A stretch of 64,000 nt of DNA. Source: Ferdinandcohnia sp047238305. Its GTDB lineage: Bacteria > Bacillota > Bacilli > Bacillales > Bacillaceae_L. A program made the translations under genes and the position numbers. The notes beneath the pieces were generated by a model. The model made no database searches. It was not told the origin of the DNA and saw only the letters and a list, made by a program, of their open reading frames with translations. The stretch is taken from positions 4,650,001 to 4,714,000 of the forward strand of contig NZ_JBDFMO010000001.1 of NCBI RefSeq assembly GCF_047238305.1. Direction: 5' to 3'. The first letter of the stretch is position 1. Each line of letters starts with the position of its first letter. Below are positions 8,170 to 17,789 of this stretch, in pieces.

Positions 8170-9198
8170 TCAATTGATCGTGATAATCTTGTTTGTCTCT
8201 TTTGATTCAAGTGCTGCTAATATAACCTGTAGTGATTTCATTCCTTCTTCCCCTGGTACAGGTGGAATCGTGTCGGAAACGATTGATTGAACAAAATGAG
8301 AAATAACGTGAGAAGTTGTTTGCCCACCCTCTTCATTTGTTTGAATGCCGCCTAATTCACATTTCACAACCTCACCATTTTTATATTGAATAACAAGATT
8401 ATGAACAGGATCATCCTCTAAACGTAGAATCGCCTTTTCTCCATAAATAATCGTTGAGTTATCCTCCTTTGACACGTAGGACCAGCTCGCAGCCAATGTT
8501 CCGATAATGCCGGATTCTGTTCGTAAAATACAAACGGCTGTATCATCTACATCCGCGTTTTCCTTGGCACTAGTTTCAATAAATGCCCCCACCTCGACAA
8601 ACTCTTCCCCTAACAAAAACCGTAGCAGGTCTGTTTTATGGACGCCAAGATCACCCATTGCGCCAATAAAGGCCTCGTTCTTCTTAAAAAACCAACTTTC
8701 CTTTCCGTCCACACTCCATCCTTCCGGTCCACCATGACCAAATGCGGTACGAAAACTATAAATCTTTCCTAATTCACCGTCTTCAATCAGCTTTCGAGCC
8801 TTTTGATGGGAAGCGACAAATCGCTGATTATGCCCAATCATCAGCTTCTTGTTTGATTTTTTCGCCGCTTCAATCATATTCATCGCTTCTTCGCTAGACG
8901 TAGCCATTGGCTTTTCACAAAGTACATGCTTTCCTGCTTCCAATGCAGCAATCGAGATAGGTGCATGCAAGTAGTTCGGAGTACAAACACTTACTGCTTC
9001 TATCTCTGGGTCTGCAAGTAGTTCTTCATAGTTTGTATAAGCTATGACACCATACTCACTTGCCACCTTTTGGACCCGTTCCTCGACAATATCACACACT
9101 GCCACAATCTCTACTTGCTCATTCATTGCATATTCAGGCAGATGACGGTGCTGGGCAATACTCCCACAACCAATCACAGCAATTTTTACTGTACTCAT
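8170..9198 (-). CDS. Gfo/Idh/MocA family NAD(P)-dependent oxidoreductase (second)
   Basis: A 342-residue paralogue of the preceding protein in the same operon. It has the Rossmann motif AVIGCGSIAQHRH at residues 6-18, CEKPMA near residue 96 and GAMGDLGVHKTDLLRF with the active-site His. The two copies are clearly different in their C-terminal halves, so they probably act on different carbons or on substrate and product of one pathway, such as oxidation of a disaccharide and later reduction of the keto-sugar. That split is inference. Confidence 0.88.
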   Translation of the reverse strand: MSTVKIAVIGCGSIAQHRHLPEYAMNEQVEIVAVCDIVEERVQKVASEYGVIAYTNYEELLADPEIEAVSVCTPNYLHAPISIAALEAGKHVLCEKPMATSSEEAMNMIEAAKKSNKKLMIGHNQRFVASHQKARKLIEDGELGKIYSFRTAFGHGGPEGWSVDGKESWFFKKNEAFIGAMGDLGVHKTDLLRFLLGEEFVEVGAFIETSAKENADVDDTAVCILRTESGIIGTLAASWSYVSKEDNSTIIYGEKAILRLEDDPVHNLVIQYKNGEVVKCELGGIQTNEEGGQTTSHVISHFVQSIVSDTIPPVPGEEGMKSLQVILAALESKETNKIITIN

Positions 9199-9221
9199 CC
9201 GTTTTTTCCTCCTCTATGTAT

Positions 9222-9947
9222 TTATTTACTTGCTTTGATTTCTTCAAGTGGTTTGGCATTCCCATAAATAGGCTTTGGTAGCATTGTAGGTTTAGCCCAT
9301 TTGACGGCATTGCGAATCACACGTTGAATGTCCTTATGATAGTAGGTTGGGTATGTTTCATGACCTGGTCGGAAGTAAAAAATTTTCCCTTTCCCTCTTT
9401 GATATGTACAGCCACTTCTAAATACTTCTCCACCTTCAAACCAACTCACCATTATCAGCTTGTCAGGTGCGGGAATATCAAAATGTTCCCCATACATTTC
9501 TTCTTTTTCAAGCTCGATATATTCACCCAGCCCTTCCACAATCGGATGACTTGGATCGACAATCCAAATTCGTTCTTTTTCATCCGCTTCTCGCCATTTT
9601 AAATCACAAGATGTTCCCATTAAGACTTTAAATATTTTTGAGAAGTGACCTGAATGAAGCACAATGAGCCCCATCCCATCAAGAACTCTTTGCTTTACCT
9701 TCTCAACAATCTCATCACTTACCTCATGATGGGCAAGATGCCCCCACCATACTAAAACATCTGTTTGTTCAAGAACATCATCTGTTAAACCGTGTTCCGG
9801 CTCATCTAGGGTGGCTGTTCGAACCTGGAATTTCTCCTCTTTTAAAAAGCCTGCAATCGCCCCATGAATACCTTCTGGGTAAACCTCCCGCACAATCGGA
9901 TCCTTCTGCTCATGGCGATTTTCATTCCAAACCGTTACTTGTAGCAT
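9222..9947 (-). CDS. ThuA domain protein
   Basis: A 241-residue ThuA-like protein (class I glutamine amidotransferase-like fold). Typical stretches are DVLVWWGHLAHHEVSDEIV, GLIVLHSGHFSKIFK, and DPSHPIVEGL with EEMYGEHFDIP. ThuA works with a Gfo/Idh partner in trehalose-type disaccharide catabolism in rhizobia. I place the start at ATG 9947 because GGAGG lies eight bases upstream; the longer frame from 9971 overlaps the response-regulator gene by four bases but has no such site. Confidence 0.85.
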   Translation of the reverse strand: MLQVTVWNENRHEQKDPIVREVYPEGIHGAIAGFLKEEKFQVRTATLDEPEHGLTDDVLEQTDVLVWWGHLAHHEVSDEIVEKVKQRVLDGMGLIVLHSGHFSKIFKVLMGTSCDLKWREADEKERIWIVDPSHPIVEGLGEYIELEKEEMYGEHFDIPAPDKLIMVSWFEGGEVFRSGCTYQRGKGKIFYFRPGHETYPTYYHKDIQRVIRNAVKWAKPTMLPKPIYGNAKPLEEIKASK

Positions 9948-9967
9948 CGATACGTCCTCCAGTCTAC

Positions 9968-10717
9968 TCATTTTACCTTCACTTTCCTATTTCGATATTC
10001 ATTCGGTCTTACCCCAATTAACTTCTTAAATAGTTTGCTAAAGTATTTCTCATTCTGATAGCCCACCAAATTTGCAACTTCGTAGATCTTCAAATGTGGG
10101 TTCTCCAATAGTTCTTTTGCTTTTTCCATCCGAATTTTCATCACATAGTCGGTAATGGTATCGTCAAACTCTTGCTTGAATTTCCTTGAAATATATTCCC
10201 TACTAAAAAAGAAGCGATCTGCTATTTCTTGTAGATTGATTTCATTCTGATAATTTTGTCTTACGATTTCTTCAATCAAGTGGATGCCTGTTTTCTCATG
10301 TTGATAGTTATGTGTCGGAACCAATGTCTTTTGTTGAAGAGCTTCCTCCTTCCATTCGACAATAGCTTTTTCTAAAGTTTCATTAAGCACGTCCGGCTCA
10401 ATCGGCTTTAATAAATAATCAAAGCTTTTATAAAAAATTGCATTCCTCATATACTCAAAGTCATCGTAACCGCTTACGACAATGGTTTTACTCAAAATCC
10501 CGGATGCGTGTATCCATTTCAAAAGACTGATTCCATCTTTTTTTGGCATTCTCATATCTGTAAAAATAATCGCAGGCTGATGCTCTGTAATTAGGTGTAC
10601 AGCCTCTTCCCCATCTTTTGCCTCTAGAATCGTATCGATTCCGAATCTTTTCCAGTCTGCTAGTAAAAGAAGTCCGTCGCGCACATGCTTTTCATCATCA
10701 ATAATGATCGCTTTCAT
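9968..10717 (-). CDS. Response regulator with AraC-type DNA-binding domain (YesN-like)
   Basis: A 249-residue regulator. The receiver domain begins MKAIIIDDEKHVRDG, with the phosphorylation Asp in FTDMRMPKKDG and Lys in YLLKPIEP. The C-terminal about 100 residues form an AraC double helix-turn-helix (LQEIADRFFFSREYISRKFK and YEVANLVGYQNEKYFSKLFK). It overlaps the end of the sensor kinase gene. Start ATG 10717 has AAAGGTG upstream. It likely activates the sugar ABC operon in which it lies. Confidence 0.92.
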   Translation of the reverse strand: MKAIIIDDEKHVRDGLLLLADWKRFGIDTILEAKDGEEAVHLITEHQPAIIFTDMRMPKKDGISLLKWIHASGILSKTIVVSGYDDFEYMRNAIFYKSFDYLLKPIEPDVLNETLEKAIVEWKEEALQQKTLVPTHNYQHEKTGIHLIEEIVRQNYQNEINLQEIADRFFFSREYISRKFKQEFDDTITDYVMKIRMEKAKELLENPHLKIYEVANLVGYQNEKYFSKLFKKLIGVRPNEYRNRKVKVK

Positions 10718-12509
10718 AATCAGCACCTTTCACATCCATCGGAAGCCTCATCGTCACTAAAAGACCGCCTTCCTCATTATTTTGAAGTTGTAAAGTAGCT
10801 TGGTCATGATAATAAAGCTTTAATCTTGCATATACATTTTTGAGTCCAATATTGGTTCCCTCACCCATACTAGTTCCACTATGAAAATACGAATCGATTT
10901 CTTGGAGCCTTTCTTCAGAAACACCCGTTCCATTGTCTTTTACGGCAATGAATAGTTCTTTTTGTTCAATTGAACATGTTAGCGTAAGCTTACCAACTTT
11001 GGTCCGATCATCAAATCCATGCTTGAAATAGTTCTCAATGATCGGCTGCAGAATCATTTTCGGGACCTTCACATCTTGTGCATTTTCATCAACATCAATG
11101 ATGAATTCGAATTGTTCTCCAAATCTTTCTTTCTGTAAAAGCAGAAACGCTTTTATATAATTTATTTCTTTAATCAGTGGAATTATGTCTTCTTCCATAT
11201 TCATTCCGTATCTCATAATCTTCGAAAGCTGAGTAATCAACGAATATATTTGTGGGACATTGTTTTTTAACGCAAGTGTACCGATCGATTGAAGTGCATT
11301 GTATAAAAAATGCGGATTAATTTGTGATTGAAGTACACGTAATTGATTGGTTTTGTTTTCTATTTCAAGCTTGTATTCCTTATTTATGAGATGATTGATT
11401 TTTTCTATCATCTGTTTAAAGCGATTTCCTAACACTCCAATTTCATCCTCACCCAATGGTTGAAAATTCACATCCATGTTTCCTTCCTCAACCTGACGGA
11501 TATTGTAGAGAAGGATTCGAATGGGAGACGTTATTTTAAATGAGACAAATAAAGTTGCCAGCACAACTAAGATTAATCCAATCACCCCAAACAAGATGTT
11601 GATAATCGCTACGTTATTCACACTTTCATAGAGAGTGGTATAAGGAATTCTTTTGACTAACACCCAGTTCCCAGCAATCTCTGGAAGCTTATTATAAACC
11701 ATGACCCCATGAAAGGAATCATCACTCCATTCCATCGTCCCCTGCTCATCATTCGTTTGAACGATTGTCTCAATCCACGCTTTGTGATCTGCTTTTTTCC
11801 CTTGTGTAGATTGATAGATAAAGTCCCCTTCAGCTGAAACGATATAAAATTCCTCATTTTCTTTGTTATAAAGATTTTCACTTAATTCAATGATTTTATC
11901 TGGTGTAATTTCCAATGTGACAAAGGCAAGAACGTCATTAGATGGTGAATTAATAAAAGAACGGTGAATCGATAATACGGTTTTTGGCCGTTTAACATTT
12001 ACAATATCGTCCAAATCATTTTGGATATGAATCGGTTCAATATACATATTCCCTAGGCTACTTTTTGCCTTTTCGAAGGCATCTTCGTTACTATTCTCTA
12101 CCTTATTTGCAAATACGACCGCTGATTGCTTTGAAATGGAGATGATTCGGTCATCTTTTTCAAACGTAATATAGACCCGTTCAATATTTTCTTCCGCATA
12201 TAAAATCGTTTGCAGAACATCCTTCACAGTATCCAAGATCTGATAATGCTTTTCCTTATGTGGAGACCTTAAAAAACTCACAATATCGGGATTATTATAG
12301 AGTGAGAGCGATAATCCATTGAGCTCTCGGATATAGCTTGAAAGATTTTCCTTCCCTTGATATAAGAGACTCTTATTCTCTTGAACGACTTGATCCTTCA
12401 ACGATTCTTTAATATGAAAATATGTAATCGCAATAGACGTTCCAAACGGCACGATTGTAGTGAGTAGTAATAAAACAATTAGCCTATTTCGAATACTCTT
12501 TTTGAACAA
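10698..12509 (-). CDS. Sensor histidine kinase, YesM/LytS type
   Basis: About 603 residues: a first membrane segment near residues 8-28, an extracellular sensor region of about 260 residues (Cache-like), a second membrane segment near 290-315, a HAMP linker, and the His_kinase motif QINPHFLYNALQSIG with the phospho-accepting His. The ATPase domain follows (KDNGTGVSEERL and GLKNVYARL). I favour TTG 12509 as start because AGGAGGG lies eight bases upstream; the frame is open to 12536. It pairs with the overlapping AraC-type regulator, a standard sensor pair for sugar ABC operons. Confidence 0.92.
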   Translation of the reverse strand: MFKKSIRNRLIVLLLLTTIVPFGTSIAITYFHIKESLKDQVVQENKSLLYQGKENLSSYIRELNGLSLSLYNNPDIVSFLRSPHKEKHYQILDTVKDVLQTILYAEENIERVYITFEKDDRIISISKQSAVVFANKVENSNEDAFEKAKSSLGNMYIEPIHIQNDLDDIVNVKRPKTVLSIHRSFINSPSNDVLAFVTLEITPDKIIELSENLYNKENEEFYIVSAEGDFIYQSTQGKKADHKAWIETIVQTNDEQGTMEWSDDSFHGVMVYNKLPEIAGNWVLVKRIPYTTLYESVNNVAIINILFGVIGLILVVLATLFVSFKITSPIRILLYNIRQVEEGNMDVNFQPLGEDEIGVLGNRFKQMIEKINHLINKEYKLEIENKTNQLRVLQSQINPHFLYNALQSIGTLALKNNVPQIYSLITQLSKIMRYGMNMEEDIIPLIKEINYIKAFLLLQKERFGEQFEFIIDVDENAQDVKVPKMILQPIIENYFKHGFDDRTKVGKLTLTCSIEQKELFIAVKDNGTGVSEERLQEIDSYFHSGTSMGEGTNIGLKNVYARLKLYYHDQATLQLQNNEEGGLLVTMRLPMDVKGADYESDHY

Positions 12510-12548
12510 AGGGCTCTCCCTCCTAAATATATACATTCTTAGTATAAA

Positions 12549-12583
12549 ATAGAAAGCATATCTAGTATAGACATGCTTTCTAT
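12549..12583 (-). terminator. Hairpin between binding-protein and kinase genes
   Basis: ATAGAAAGCAT and ATGCTTTCTAT form a perfect 11-bp stem with a 13-base loop, followed on the minus strand by TTTTATAC. It lies 42 bases after the binding-protein stop. It probably acts as a partial terminator or mRNA stabiliser, giving the binding protein a higher level than the kinase. Confidence 0.7.
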
Positions 12584-12624
12584 CAAGAAGGGAGTCATCA
12601 CTGAATGACTTCTTTAGGATTTGA

Positions 12625-13911
12625 TTACTTCAGGTTATCCCATGTCTCTTGGAAACGAGTTAGTAATTCATCGTAATTAATTTTTCCTGCGGCATATTCT
12701 TGAATGGCCGCTGCTTTTTCCATGTTTGCCCCATCTGGCCATCTGAACCATGTCCAAGGAATTGTTTTCTCTTCCTTAGAATATTCCAAGATTGATAGAC
12801 CAAGATCACCTAATCCAGTCGGTTCGATATTATCAAATGCCGGGATAAACGCGAACTCTTCGGTAATAAAACGCTTACCAGTTTCGGATGACACCATCCA
12901 ATTCAAGAAATCCTTAGCTTCTTGTAGATGCTTTGAATTTTTATTCAGTACCCAGTTATTCGGAACTCCTACTGGCAGACGATTCGCTGCCGCTTCATCA
13001 TCGGTCATTGCAATTGGAAGGAAGCCCATATTGATCTCAGGATTAATTTCATAAATCATGTTTTCTGTCCAGTTTCCTTGTTGGAGCATAGCTGTTTCAC
13101 CAGAACCAAATAACGTAACTTGCGTATTATAATCGGTTGTCAGTGGATTATCATTTGCATATTTTAATTCTAAATCTAATACATTCTTAAAATCTTTAAA
13201 ATGCTGATTACCCACAATTTTTTCTGTTCCAGCATAAAGTCCTTCAATAAATTTCACCGGGTCATCCTGTTGTGCAAACGGAATATTAAGTAAGTGTTGA
13301 CCGATTACCCACCATTCTCCATAACCAGCTGAGAAAGGAGTAATCCCTGCTGCTTCAAGTTTTTCAGCAGCTTCTTTTAGCTCTGAGAATGTTTTTGGAG
13401 CTTCTGTAATACCAGCTTTTTCAAATAAATCCTTGTTATACACAAATCCATACCCTTCTAAGTTAACAGGCATCCCATATAGCTTACCATCTGTATCTGT
13501 CATTGGAACTTTACCAATTGGTAACACATGCTCTACCCACGGCTCACCAGAAAGATCAGCTAAGCGTTCTTTCCAAAGCTCTAACTCCTTAAATCCACCA
13601 TTGTTAAAAATATCTGGCTCATCGCCCGAAGCAAATTTCGCTTTTAATGCCGCACCATAGTCAGCACCACCACCAACAGTTTCAAGCTTAATCTTGATGT
13701 TTGGATGTTCTTTCTCATACTCATCAATCATCGCTTGGAGCTGATCGGCAATTTCAACCTTGAACTGCATCATGTTTAGCGTAACGGTCTCCCCATCGGA
13801 TCCTCCTTTGCCCTTATCAGTACCTTCACTAGATGTTTTCTCCTTATCCGAACAAGCGCCAAGGATAGTTAAAAACAAAACCATTGTGAACAAAAGCAAT
13901 TTGCGTTTCAT
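12625..13911 (-). CDS. ABC transporter sugar-binding lipoprotein
   Basis: A 428-residue family 1 extracellular solute-binding protein. The N-terminus is a lipoprotein signal (MKRKLLLFTMVLFLTILGAC, Cys20 acylated), then a Gly/Ser/Glu-rich linker and a maltose-binding-protein-like body with KLYGMPVNLEGYGFVYNKDLF and AMLQQGNWTENMIYEI. It delivers a sugar, probably an oligosaccharide or glycoside, to the two permeases encoded upstream. No ATPase gene is present, so a shared MsmX-type ATPase elsewhere is likely. Confidence 0.92.
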   Translation of the reverse strand: MKRKLLLFTMVLFLTILGACSDKEKTSSEGTDKGKGGSDGETVTLNMMQFKVEIADQLQAMIDEYEKEHPNIKIKLETVGGGADYGAALKAKFASGDEPDIFNNGGFKELELWKERLADLSGEPWVEHVLPIGKVPMTDTDGKLYGMPVNLEGYGFVYNKDLFEKAGITEAPKTFSELKEAAEKLEAAGITPFSAGYGEWWVIGQHLLNIPFAQQDDPVKFIEGLYAGTEKIVGNQHFKDFKNVLDLELKYANDNPLTTDYNTQVTLFGSGETAMLQQGNWTENMIYEINPEINMGFLPIAMTDDEAAANRLPVGVPNNWVLNKNSKHLQEAKDFLNWMVSSETGKRFITEEFAFIPAFDNIEPTGLGDLGLSILEYSKEEKTIPWTWFRWPDGANMEKAAAIQEYAAGKINYDELLTRFQETWDNLK

Positions 13912-13968
13912 TACCTTGTTTCCCCCTTTATCATTTGCATTTTTATATTATACAAAAACGTATAACCC

Positions 13969-14796
13969 TTATTTAATCGATCCTGAAGCAATTCCCTTAA
14001 TAATATGTCTCTGTAAAAACAAGAAAAAGATGATGATTGGTGTGATCCCGAGAACGAGTGCTGCTAATCCCATATCCCATTGTTTTGTATACTGAGCAAA
14101 GAAAGAGCTTGTGGCTAAAGGTATCGTTCGTAGTTCTGCATCCGTTAAAACAAGGAGAGGCAGTAAGTAATCATTCCAAATCCATAAGGTGTTTAAAATA
14201 ATCACCGTAACGGTAATGGGTTTTAATAATGGAAAAACAATTCGCCAAAAGACGCCAAACTGTGAACATCCATCTATTCTCGCTGATTCCTCAATTTCAA
14301 TTGGTACCGTCTTCACAAATCCGTGAAAAAGAAATAAGGACAAAGGTACGCCAAACCCAAAATACATCATCACAATACCTGGAATACTATTAACGATTCC
14401 TAATATCCCGCCAAGCTTCATCAACGGAATCATGACAGATTGGAAGGGAATCACCATTGCTGCAACAAAAAAGATAAATAAGAAGCTACTAAGCTTTCCA
14501 CCCGTTCTGACCAATTTCCATGCGGCCATCGAACTAATTACGACAATGCCAATATTACTGGCAACCGTAATAATCAATGAATTCCAAAACGCTCTCGGAA
14601 AATGAATGATGTCCCATACCTTCACAAAATTCGTAAATAAAATTTCCTTTGGCCATGCCGCTGCATCAATTAATATCTCAGAAAAAGCTTTCACAGAATT
14701 AATAAAGACAAAGTAAAATGGGATGAGAAAAATGAGCCCTAACACAATTCCGAATATCTCTAAAAGTAAGGTCCTCTTCGTGTATCTTTGGTTCAT
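13969..14796 (-). CDS. Sugar ABC transporter permease, MalG-like
   Basis: A 275-residue inner-membrane permease with six predicted membrane segments. The EAA loop that contacts the ATPase reads IEESARIDGCSQFGVFWRIVFPLLKP. The start ATG overlaps the stop of the other permease gene by one base (TAATG), showing translational coupling. The binding-protein gene follows after 57 bp. Confidence 0.93.
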   Translation of the reverse strand: MNQRYTKRTLLLEIFGIVLGLIFLIPFYFVFINSVKAFSEILIDAAAWPKEILFTNFVKVWDIIHFPRAFWNSLIITVASNIGIVVISSMAAWKLVRTGGKLSSFLFIFFVAAMVIPFQSVMIPLMKLGGILGIVNSIPGIVMMYFGFGVPLSLFLFHGFVKTVPIEIEESARIDGCSQFGVFWRIVFPLLKPITVTVIILNTLWIWNDYLLPLLVLTDAELRTIPLATSSFFAQYTKQWDMGLAALVLGITPIIIFFLFLQRHIIKGIASGSIK

Positions 14797-15737
14797 TACG
14801 CCTCAACCTCCTTTTTCTTCGTCATCACAACTTGAACAGTCGTAAAGACTGCCACGATCACAAAGAACAAGACCGCTTTAGCGGTACCTAAACCTAAATT
14901 ATTATACTGAAAGGCTTCCCGATAAATATTAATAGCCACAGACTCTGTTGAGTTGAACGGTCCACCGTTCGTCAACGAGATATTAATGTCGAAAATCTTA
15001 AAGGCCATTGAGATTGTCAAAAAGAAACAAATCGTAAACGCAGGCAAGATTAACGGCATAATTATTTTAGTTAATACATTCCAATTCGAAGCCCCATCAA
15101 TTCTAGCTGCCTCTACTAAAGATTGATCGACTCCTTGCAAAGCTGCGATATAAATGACCATCATATACCCAGCCGTTTGCCAAGCGAATACAATCACAAT
15201 TCCCCAAAAGGCAGTAGCTTCATCACCTAACCATGCAAGGTTAAAAATCCCAATATCGGTATACTTTCCTACCGATGCGAACCCCTTCACAAAAATGAAC
15301 TGCCAGATAAACCCGAGCAAAAGTCCGCCAATGACATTTGGCATAAAAAAGACCGTTCGTAAAATATTCCTCGTCTTTAGGGCCCCATTTAGCAATAACG
15401 CTAGCCCGAATCCTAACAAATTACTAATGATAACAGCTGCAAACATAAACCTTGTTGTAAACCAGAAGGAATTGAAAAACTTCGCATCGTTGGTAAATAT
15501 CTTTTTATAGTTCTCAAATCCAACCCAGTCCACCGCTGCGCTAATTCCATTCCAGGATGTAAATGAATAATAGATCCCCATTAAAAATGGGATAATTTGA
15601 ATGACCACAAAAAACAATAATGCAGGTCCAACAAAAGCAGCATAGGTTAACACGTTTTTCCATTTAATTTTTCGTTTGGCCCCGAGTTCTGGTTTTCGGC
15701 TCAGTTGTCCTTCATTTACTGCTGTCTTAGCCTCCAT
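14796..15737 (-). CDS. Sugar ABC transporter permease, MalF-like
   Basis: A 313-residue permease with a basic N-terminal tail and six membrane segments. The EAA motif is VEAARIDGASNWNVLTKIIMPLI. It is the first gene of the sugar operon, and its promoter region carries a cre-like site. Together with the MalG-like protein it forms the membrane channel of a CUT1-type importer. Confidence 0.93.
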   Translation of the reverse strand: MEAKTAVNEGQLSRKPELGAKRKIKWKNVLTYAAFVGPALLFFVVIQIIPFLMGIYYSFTSWNGISAAVDWVGFENYKKIFTNDAKFFNSFWFTTRFMFAAVIISNLLGFGLALLLNGALKTRNILRTVFFMPNVIGGLLLGFIWQFIFVKGFASVGKYTDIGIFNLAWLGDEATAFWGIVIVFAWQTAGYMMVIYIAALQGVDQSLVEAARIDGASNWNVLTKIIMPLILPAFTICFFLTISMAFKIFDINISLTNGGPFNSTESVAINIYREAFQYNNLGLGTAKAVLFFVIVAVFTTVQVVMTKKKEVEA

Positions 15738-15757
15738 TTACACCACCCCCTTATTTT

Positions 15758-15780
15758 TGAAACCGTTTTCTTTTATTATA
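15758..15780 (-). promoter_or_regulatory. Promoter -10 and CcpA cre-like site of the sugar operon
   Basis: TGAAACCGTTTTCT at 15758-15771 fits the cre consensus TGWAANCGNTNWCA at 13 of 14 positions. A perfect TATAAT on the minus strand lies at 15780-15775 next to it, so CcpA bound here would cover the transcription start. The -35 is not clear. The rest of 15781-16070 shows no gene I can support. Confidence 0.75.
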
Positions 15781-16070
15781 GCCGGTCGAAAATGAGAATA
15801 CAGGAAACAATATTGACGGATAGGGGGTACTGAATTGACCTCGTTATGTCATTTGAGCTATTTTCTAAATTTCTCGATGTGAATCATGTGGAGATAAAAC
15901 CGAGGAAACCATGAAATGGGCATTAGGGGGGCAGATGGGCAAAACAAGAAAGAGCTCCGGAAATCCACTAAGACACTCTCTTTTGAGGTACTCGTATATG
16001 AAAAACATATATAAAATCAACTATACCTTGATAAAATTGTCAAACAGTCATAAGGAAATTCTATTAATAT

Positions 16071-16114
16071 TTTGAAGTAGCTACTCTTCAACTAAAGAAG
16101 CGGTTTAGTTCAAT
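16071..16114 (+). repeat. Interspersed cassette repeat, downstream half only
   Basis: TTGAAGTAGCTACTCTTCAACTAA followed by AGAAGCGGTTTAGTTC matches the promoter-proximal half of the about 80-bp repeat seen complete at 17678-17765, without the hairpin half. It sits directly before a small membrane-protein gene, as other copies do. Confidence 0.6.
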
Positions 16115-16151
16115 AAGAAATTATGCTGATATTCAGAAAAAGGGAGGGCAG

Positions 16152-16379
16152 GTGGTTGAAGCAATACTGTTTTTCATTTTATTTTTTAAAATATATGACT
16201 TAATTTTCACTTACTTTGTACCTTGGAATGAAATAACTGACTTATTTTCTCTACTAATTGTTTTCCCTCTTTTAATTGTTTTTTCAATTATATCAACCCA
16301 GAAAGCCTTCAATATTATTCAAGTAGAAAGAAAATGCCAGAGAAAAAATAGTATAAAGTCAAGGACAAACTATCCGTAA
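16152..16379 (+). CDS. Small membrane protein, unknown
   Basis: A 75-residue frame starting at GTG, with AGGGAGG a few bases upstream. It has two hydrophobic segments (residues about 3-22 and 30-50) and a basic tail rich in Lys and Arg. No family is recognised. A half copy of the cassette repeat lies directly upstream, the arrangement seen for other small genes here. It converges with the secreted-protein gene at 16419. It could also be a chance frame, but the ribosome site and composition favour a gene. Confidence 0.45.
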   Translation: MVEAILFFILFFKIYDLIFTYFVPWNEITDLFSLLIVFPLLIVFSIISTQKAFNIIQVERKCQRKNSIKSRTNYP

Positions 16380-16418
16380 TAAAACAAAAACGACAGGAAG
16401 CCCCGCCGCCGTTGTGAT

Positions 16419-17573
16419 TTACAAGTATTTCAACATTTCTTTGATATTCGCTTCGTCAACTTTTAGAAACGAATCCAATTCGTCAACCTTATCTCCGTCC
16501 AAGTGTTCCGACACACCGAACGGTTGTCCCGTCCTGTTGACCACAACGTTGATATCGTTCAACAATTGCTCCATGTATTCAACTGCTTGGTGATATCGTT
16601 TACTTGCAGGCTTCCAATTTTTAACCACTTCACTTGGGGGTTGTTTATCCGTTTTTGTCGGGTCAATTTTAATGTGCTTCACCCGATTGTCGTGTTCGAT
16701 TTGGATAACCGCCGCAAGCATTCGCAACTTGTGGAAATCTTTTTCAAGGTCAACGCCTTCAACCCGAATATGGTCGCCCACTACCGCAAGGATACCGTAT
16801 GCCTTCATATAATAATCGTATTCAGGCGGATATCCCACTTGCATTAGTTTTTCGTCAGGTTCACCGTTCCAATGTTTTAACGTATTTGGGATATATTCCT
16901 TCACATTCAACGGGAAGTCGGGCTTCGTCAAATCCCCCTTTGTCGATACGTCCTTCCATTCCTTCGGACGGGATAATTCTCCAATAATGTCACGGAATAC
17001 GTCCAATTTCGCCCACGAATTAAAATATCCTTCGGCGTCTCCATTTGCCCGTGCTTCGGTTATACCTTCAATAGTTTCGTCAATTAATCCATTAAACGCT
17101 ACATTGTCCGACATTGATTTTACGGATGTTAAAATTGGAATATCCCGTTCAACTGATTGGTCAAGAAGATCTTGTGGATAGAAACCTTTTTCAAACGTTG
17201 TGTAATGAAGTAGTTCACTAGATGGAAGATTGAAACGAATTTTCTTTTGCAATGCTTCGTCTTCCTGTTGATATGCCAAAACCGCTGCCGTGACCGTTGG
17301 GTTGTTCTTCATAGATTCGAAACTTGGTTCTTCGTTCTTCTCGACTGTTTCAAGATATTTCCTTACTTTGTTGGACATTTCTTGCGTCAAGGGTGTATTC
17401 TTCGGATAATCTTCGATCATTTCATTGATTTCTTCCTGCGTTGGTGCACTCACTTTCACTTCCGATGGTGTTTCCGCTTTTGCTTCCGATGGTGCGTCAA
17501 CGTGCGTGAATCCAACGACTAAACTTCCTCCGACAACAACCGCACCCAATACTAATAATGCTTTCGATTTCAT
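16419..17573 (-). CDS. Secreted or cell-wall protein, unknown
   Basis: A 384-residue protein with a clear signal sequence (MKSKALLVLGAVVVGGSLVVGF) followed by a short Ala/Glu/Pro-rich linker (SEAKAETPSEVKVSAPT). The rest is charged, mostly helical and lacks Cys; I recognise no domain. The gene stands alone, antiparallel to the neighbouring small genes, and the cassette repeat at 17678 lies behind its start. Its codon use (many cgt, cgg and ttc codons) looks somewhat different from its neighbours, which may point to transfer. Confidence 0.8.
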   Translation of the reverse strand: MKSKALLVLGAVVVGGSLVVGFTHVDAPSEAKAETPSEVKVSAPTQEEINEMIEDYPKNTPLTQEMSNKVRKYLETVEKNEEPSFESMKNNPTVTAAVLAYQQEDEALQKKIRFNLPSSELLHYTTFEKGFYPQDLLDQSVERDIPILTSVKSMSDNVAFNGLIDETIEGITEARANGDAEGYFNSWAKLDVFRDIIGELSRPKEWKDVSTKGDLTKPDFPLNVKEYIPNTLKHWNGEPDEKLMQVGYPPEYDYYMKAYGILAVVGDHIRVEGVDLEKDFHKLRMLAAVIQIEHDNRVKHIKIDPTKTDKQPPSEVVKNWKPASKRYHQAVEYMEQLLNDINVVVNRTGQPFGVSEHLDGDKVDELDSFLKVDEANIKEMLKYL

Positions 17574-17677
17574 TTTCTATACATTCCCCTTCTTTCATAA
17601 TTTTTCCTTTTTTTAGTCTAACATAATTATTTTGCAACTTGGTAAATTTGTCATTTATTTTTTAGGTTAAAATAAGT

Positions 17678-17765
17678 GTTACTTTACTAACGGGTGCATT
17701 GTTCCAAGAAGGATTCATGCACCTTTTTGTTGAAGTTATTGTACTAACGGAACAGTTTAGTTCAA
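17678..17765 (+). repeat. Interspersed cassette repeat, complete copy
   Basis: It contains TAACGGGTGC, then a hairpin with GGTGCAT/ATGCACC arms around CCAAGAAGG, then CTTTTTGTTGAAG, and finally CTAACGGAACAGTTTAG. The two TAACGG boxes start at 17688 and 17745, 57 bp apart. Read in the direction of the HIT gene that follows, the hairpin plus T run looks like an intrinsic terminator. Confidence 0.85.
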
Positions 17766-17789
17766 AAAGAATATATGGAGAGGTGTAGT

